Assembly: GCA_007644065.1 (NCBI GenBank)
Contig: VJWN01000016.1
Span: forward strand, 186,001 to 250,000
Reading direction: 5' to 3'
From: Margaritispora aquatica
Taxonomy: Eukaryota > Ascomycota > Leotiomycetes > Helotiales > Discinellaceae
Length of the DNA stretch: 64,000 nt
Shown: piece by piece, positions 58,844-64,000 of the stretch
Layout of the letters: every line of letters starts with the position of its first letter
Position numbering within the stretch: position 1 is the stretch's first letter
The notes under the pieces: model-generated
Databases searched by the model: none
The model's input: only the letters and a program-made list of their open reading frames with translations
What the model was told of the DNA's origin: nothing
Translations under genes and position numbers: made by a program

Positions 58844-59086
58844 GTGAAAACTACCTTATACCATTCTGAGGATTCTTGCGTTGCATTTGCACTGACAGCT
58901 GCACTTGCAGAAGACATCGCTGAGACTCAACCTGTGTACCATGGTCCCAGTTCTGTTATAGGCTCTAGTGGACTAGGACAACCGCAACTAGATTACAGCT
59001 CACATCGGCAACTATGCGAGGATAAGCAGCGCCGGAAGAATGAGTTACTGGCAGAGTGGATGTCAAGGCCAGAAAGACGACGTTGA
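58844..59086 (+). CDS. Possible 3' exon or small ORF after the acidic protein
   Basis: Open frame with coding-like text (HRQLCEDKQRRKNELLAEWM at the end) directly downstream of the acidic protein. The charged end resembles the helix of the gene before it. Joining through gtataa/cttgcag fails by one base; another donor near 58,725 would fit but drops much of the upstream exon. It could also be untranslated sequence. Confidence 0.25.
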   Translation: MKTTLYHSEDSCVAFALTAALAEDIAETQPVYHGPSSVIGSSGLGQPQLDYSSHRQLCEDKQRRKNELLAEWMSRPERRR

Positions 59087-59692
59087 TGTTGCCACAAGGG
59101 GTCGAGCTAGCCTTAAGCGAGGACCAGCAGGGGAGGCTTAGGAGGAGAGAATGTGAGAGTGTGCTTGAAGCAAGAGTAGCATACCAGCACGGTCTCAACA
59201 GACCTGCGAGTTCCCATGATTAAGATAACTGATTAAGCATATGTAGGAATTCTACGAGTGGCGGGTGGTGGTGGTCAATCTGATAGAAGAACGAACGAAT
59301 GCCGAGCGGAACGACACCCAAGAAGCAAGGGGGTCAAAGTTGTACTGGGATAAAAGGCCATACCAGAGCTTGCCTTTTCTCAGCACCTAGGCAGTAAAGG
59401 AAAATAGAGTTCGACCTTGCATAGTTCGGCAGAGGAGCAAAAACAACGAAAATAACGAAGAATTACGAAACCCAGCGAATGAAAAACCCCATTGCAACCA
59501 ACCAAACATGCATTCTGACCAAGTGGAAATGACTGCTCGAGAATTTTCACTGGATGTAGCATCACAGTAACTTAAACTCATGATGATGTGGCCATCTATG
59601 TTAATTAATGGCAGCGCTAAATTGATATGATATGTAATTGAGCCATTATGCCACGAGGTTGAGCCCCAATATTTCTCAGACGATACCGACTC
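59087..59692. other. Convergent intergenic space
   Basis: About 600 bp between the acidic protein region (plus) and the Lnp1 stop (minus), with no gene seen. Confidence 0.6.
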
Positions 59693-60867
59693 TCACGCCT
59701 TCTTCTTGTTACTCTTTGAGCGACCTTTCTTGGGCTTCACCTCGACTTCCGAGGACTCGCCGCTGTCAGCCTCATCATCTGCGGGTCCTTCTCTAGTATC
59801 GAGGCTTTCTCCTCCCGTAGACTCCTCCAGCTTAATGGTTTCAATCGCAGGAGGCTGTTCGTCCTCAATACGTTCCTTCATTTCCTGCAAGGCCTTGACA
59901 CCTTCATCCTCTTCACCATTCATGGTTCCACATCCGAAACATTTCCATTTACCGAGCGATGCAAGACTCTTTGTTCCTGGTGGAGCCTGTCCATTCACAA
60001 GTCTGCAAGTCAAGCAGATCAAGGCTACACGGTTCTTTGGTGCAGTTTCATCCTCTCCCAGAAGAAGATCCAAAATTCGATCATACCAATTCCCTCCAGG
60101 GTTAAACTCGGAGTTTTGAGCGTATTGTGGAGGTGTTGAGAAAGCGTTTGGTGCAAACTCCGCAGTAGTTGGTGCCTGCACATTGGGTGGAGGCATCATA
60201 TGTTGGATGTGCTGCAGAGGATTCATATGTTGTTGTTGCATTTGTTGAGGCGGTGGAGGAGGTTGATTGGGAATTTGACCAGGGCGAGGAATGTTAGCTG
60301 TTGGGGGTGGACCCGTGGACACTCTCTGTGGATTCTTCTTTTGATCTGTTTTTGGTGCCTTTGGCGCAGCCGGTTTTTTGGGCTTCGGTGTTGCACCTCC
60401 ATACTTCTCCAATAATTCTTGAGTAGAGTTGTATTTAGTCGCTGCCTTCAACTTTTCGATCGTCTTTGTTCTTTCAGCCTGTTGATCCTCCAAACGTGCA
60501 GTGACGATTTCTATGCGGTAGCTATAGTATTTTACAATGCCCTGGCGGATAACATAAATCCTAGAATTTCATTAGACATAGTGACGAGCAGTGGAGAAGC
60601 CACGTACAATACCGGACTTCCGGCCAGACCTGTATATTCGTAGATGCCACCATTTTTCCAGCCTACTGCAAACAGCATTATGATCAGACATAGCATGTAG
60701 GCCAATGTAGTATAGATGGTCCAGAATGCCTTGTAACGACGACCCTTCTGGTGAAGAGAATCCAATTGTGCTTGCGACTTGGTGACCTTGGTCGCAAGAG
60801 CTATGAGAGTTTTCTCAAATGAGGCGGGCGAATTCTCGTCCCCCTTCCATGGCCAAAGAGACACCAT
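59693..60867 (-). CDS. LNP1: Lunapark family ER junction protein (Lnp1)
   Basis: Two exons (60867-60608 and 60560-59693; 47-nt intron gtacgt...attctag) give 375 aa. A cytosolic N-terminus (VSLWPWKGDENSPASFEKTL) leads into two close hydrophobic segments (about 47-70 and 74-95), then a coiled-coil (RLEDQQAERTKTIEKLKAAT), a proline/glutamine-rich linker, and the Lunapark zinc ribbon: WYDRILDLLLGEDE, then C269, C272, C294 and C297 with NRVALICLTCRLVNG and KCFGCG. This order is diagnostic for Lunapark, which stabilises three-way junctions of the tubular ER network together with atlastin/Sey1 and reticulons. The C-terminus is acidic then ends in a basic run. It is divergently arranged with the golgin gene. 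Confidence 0.93.
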
Positions 60868-61266
60868 GATGGCAAGATGAGCGGTATTTTAATTGAAGCC
60901 GAGTCGCATGGTCATAGGGAGGGCAAAGATGTTGTGCCTGGAGGTCCTCCAGACTCTCACATGGGTAGGTAAGGTAGGTAACAAAGTGAGTGACGGTGTT
61001 CGTTTGCTCGTGATTATTTTACCACCGCCTTGCCTTGCAGTTCTATGGGTCCCGGAAGGTCCCAGACAGGCCTCGTTTTAGCGGCTCAATGCTCTGACAG
61101 GGGATGTCAGGGCTGAGAGCTGCCGGACGTGAACTCTAATCTTGTGAACAGATTATTATTTGGAAAAGCAACTATTTGATTCACATTCTTCACGCAAATA
61201 TGTTAACAATTTAACAAGCCCAGCTTACAAAACTAAAACCAATACTGTCTAGCTGATGTGGCCACA
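60868..61266. promoter_or_regulatory. Shared divergent promoter region of Lnp1 and golgin genes
   Basis: 399 bp between the two start codons. It contains AT-rich stretches near 61,150-61,220 and a GC-richer part near 61,020-61,120. No specific site is identified. Confidence 0.6.
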
Positions 61267-64000
61267 ATGTTTCAAGGATTCCAGGTAACTTTCCTGAATG
61301 ATTTCTACACTGACAGCCTCGCATTGAGCAATTGCTGACGAGAACAAAAGCGGATCAAGGGCGCAATAGATAATCGCATTGCTGAGGAACAAGCTCGACA
61401 GAAGACTGCTCCTGCTGCTCCTAGAGTCAGGGCATCCTCTACAGCTCGAAGGTCAAGCTCCCGTACCGAATCTCCTGCAACAAAACCAAGGCGACCAAGA
61501 CCGAAGGACGATGGGACAAGTGGCAGAGGTCCTGATCCATCAGAATTTGAAAACGCTTTTGTAATAGAAGACGAGCAGGAGGACGTGACTAAGCCAGAGC
61601 CAGCTACGAAACCAGAGATAGGCTCCAGCGCAATGGCAGACTCAACTGTGCCCCAAGATGTTGTTGCGTCAGGAGAGATTAGTGAGAAGGTGGCAGCGCC
61701 GATTGAGCTTCCTGCAGATGTGCGGACGAAATTGAGGAAGTTGGAGAAGATGGAAGTAAGGTATCAAGGTAAGAAAGAGAGGTTACATTATTCTAACAAA
61801 TCTAATTTCTTCAGAACTTCTACGGTCATATCGAATTGCACATGCAAGAGCTGTGTCTATTGAGCCATTCGAGAAAGCTCTGAAGGAACATACTCCATTA
61901 GCTGGTATATCGGATCCGGAGGCTTTGGTAGAATATTTGAATCAACTCAACCTCAAAGGAGACATGGTGATGGACGAATTCAAACGCGTTTCTGCCGATC
62001 GCGACACCTACAAGAAGAAATTTGAGGAGGCTGAGAAGCAGACAGCGATTGTGCAGGAAGAGCTTGCTACACTCAAGAGCTCAACCAGTGGGACACCAAA
62101 TGCTTCGACTGACAAGGTGGATACCGCCAGCATCGATACACCTACAGCGTCCGTCAAATCCCCGACTTCTTCGGTATTACGGATCTTCTCCCCAAAGCAA
62201 AAGGCAGAGCCTACCGACAATAAAGATGTTAGCGAGGAATTCTTTTCTTACGATGACGAGGTACCAAGACTACAAGCGGAGGTTAAGGAAAAGATTGCTG
62301 AAGTAGAACAACTTCAAGCAAAAGTTTCTACTTTAGAGAAAGATCTGGCAACTTCTCAGGAATCTAGTTCTGGTTTGGTGGCTGATCTTGAAAAGTCTAC
62401 TCGCGAATTGAATGATTTCCAGGACAAATTTGTCGAAGGGCAATCTTTACAAGTGAAATTGGACTCCCAAATCGAAGAGATCCGAGTTCTAAAGGACAAG
62501 CTCGAGACAACAGAATCACAACTTGCAGCATTAGAAGCTAATCTCGCTAAGGAAAAGAAGGAGTCTAGTGAGAAGATTTCATCTTTGGAGGATAACCTGA
62601 CAAGCCACCAAAAGACAGCTGGGAAGAATCTGAAATCGCAAATCGATGCCCGGAAAGAGGCTGAGAAGGCCCGGGAGACTCTCGATACTCAAATCCAAGA
62701 GCTTCAGCAAGCAAAAGCGAACGATAGTCATCGCATCGAGGAGCTTTTGACGCAAGTCAGTACACTCAATCAACAACTGGAAGATGCTGCCGTCCAAGAT
62801 GGTGAAGAAATCATCTCCAAGGCAGCACCGGCCATCGAAGTACCAGTTGTAGGAGCTGCCACTGGTCCAGCAAAGAAGAAGAACAAGAAAAAGAAGAAGG
62901 GTGGCAATGCTGCCGCAGCAGCTGTATCCAAAGACGATGCTGAAGACAAGTCGCCTCCAAATTCCGTACCAGCCACTCCAATTGCAAATGATTTGCAGGC
63001 AGAGATATCGAGATTGAAGGAGGAAGTCGCAAATCGCGATTTGCAAATCGAAAAGCTACAGAGCAAGAGGAAATCAGAAGAGGACCTACGGGAGGAGTTA
63101 GAAAACATGCAGGACAATTTCCTCAGTATTGGACAAGAGCATGTCGAAGCTAAGGAGAGGATCAAGGAACTCCAAACTGAGAAAAAAGCCCTAGAAGAAA
63201 AGATCTCATTACTGGAGAAGGACATTGAGAACTACAAAACTCAGGTCAAGGATTCCGAAAAAGCCGCTGCCGACTTGAAGTCATTGAGTGTAGAATTCGA
63301 CAATCTCAAGCTGAAATCTACGGCATTGCAGACAGACTTGGGTGCTGCCGAGCAACTTGCCACAACTCGATATAGGGAGTTGACGGATCTGAAAGCGATA
63401 CTTCAAAAAGCACAGCCAGAGCTCATAAGTTTGCGTGCAGAGAATGGCACTTTGAAAGCTGCCAAAGATGAGCTCAATGCTCGTACTGCCGATTTGAGGC
63501 GTTTGGAGGCTCGTGAGAAGGATTTGAAGGCAGATATTACAAGCTTCAAGAAGCAAGCAGCGGACAGTCAAACAGAAATACGCACCCTGAATGAAAAGGT
63601 CACCCAAGAAACAAATGCACGTCTTCGAATGGAGGATCAGACTCGAATTGCCCAGCGAGACATGCGGAAAGCGGAGGCAGAAAAGATTCAACTCTCGGCC
63701 TCAGGAGAAAAGTCTGCTGCTGAGCTTACAAGGGTCCAGGAGGAAGCTGGTAAGCTCCGGATCAAGGTGCGAGAATTGGAAGAACAGCTTTCAAAGGCCA
63801 CAACGGAGTCAAAAGGTCTCAGAGACGAGGTCGAGCTACGTGGATCACAATACAACAATGCTCAAGGTCTGCTTGGCAGCATGCGCGATCAAGCTGGTGA
63901 GATGGCTATGCAACTCAAAGAAGCCAAAGAGCAATCCGAGTCATTGGAAGAAGAACTTGCAGAGGTACAAAGACTGCTCAGCGAGAGAACTCGAGAAGGA
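61267..64000 (+). CDS. Long coiled-coil golgin-like protein, 3' end outside window
   Basis: Exons 61267-61284, 61351-61768 and 61815 to the window end, in frame, give about 870 residues without a stop. The short first exon encodes MFQGFQ and continues RIKGAIDNRIAEEQARQ, an amphipathic N-terminus I associate with fungal GRIP-type golgins. A disordered S/P-rich part follows, then from about residue 125 heptad-rich coiled coil (ADVRTKLRKLEKMEVRYQEL..., EVPRLQAEVKEKIAEVEQLQ...), interrupted near residue 500 by a basic patch (KKKNKKKKKGG). Golgins tether vesicles at the Golgi; the GRIP domain would be at the missing C-terminus, so the class is provisional. Other long coiled-coil proteins are possible. 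Confidence 0.75.

Overview
The window looks like nuclear DNA of a filamentous ascomycete. The genes are spaced out on both strands and carry many short GT..AG introns of about 45-65 nt. Fungus-specific families are present: a HET-domain protein, a 2EXR protein, a Zn2Cys6-like cluster and a GPI-anchored Cys-rich surface protein. The sequence is moderately AT-rich by eye. The gene set and intron style suggest Leotiomycetes (Helotiales), but that placement is an inference.

Layout. 0-3 kb: the 3' end of an MFS transporter and a HET-domain gene. 5-10.8 kb (minus): a 12-exon gene for a nuclear-type AlkB-like dioxygenase with a Zn2Cys6-like cluster, a segment resembling SRA/YDG and two zinc ribbons; its first intron or leader contains a 52-55 bp minisatellite. 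11-17 kb: a long non-coding stretch with degenerate repeats and recurrent GACGTC sites. 17-26 kb: an acyl-CoA ligase with a PTS1-like end, a 2EXR protein, an isoprenylcysteine methyltransferase-like protein, a type-B carboxylesterase and a decayed pseudogene. 26-31.7 kb: a Cti6-like PHD protein and a conserved fungal protein of unknown role. 32.7 kb: tRNA-Cys(GCA) with an intron. 33.7-34.8 kb: a GPI-type protein made of two copies of one six-cysteine module. 38.7-40.9 kb: PI-specific phospholipase C. 41-53.6 kb: a 12.7-kb tract without convincing genes, containing a 5.8-kb repeat domain (42.1-47.9 kb). 53.6-64 kb: a 62-aa cysteine protein, an SDR with a probable GC-AG intron, an acidic orphan, Lunapark (Lnp1) and the 5' part of a coiled-coil golgin, the last two divergently transcribed.

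The most unusual object is the 42.1-47.9 kb repeat domain. On both flanks a twin 11-bp palindrome (GTTCYSRGAAC) recurs. The two palindromes start about 32-33 bp apart, which is about three helical turns, and the pairs recur every ~175 bp although the DNA between them has diverged. The centre (43.6-46.7 kb) is a dense array of GAGAAC-type half sites with nested 47-, ~59-, ~122- and 181-bp periods. This looks like constrained, nucleosome-spaced protein-binding DNA or a satellite, not coding sequence. The second notable item is the AlkB-like protein, whose domain mix suggests a reader/eraser of modified DNA bases.

The genes do not form a single pathway. Local pairings of possible meaning are Lnp1 with the golgin (ER and Golgi shape, ~400 bp shared promoter region) and two chromatin genes (Cti6-like, AlkB-like). 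All exon structures were built by hand from splice signals and reading frame; no expression or homology search was available.
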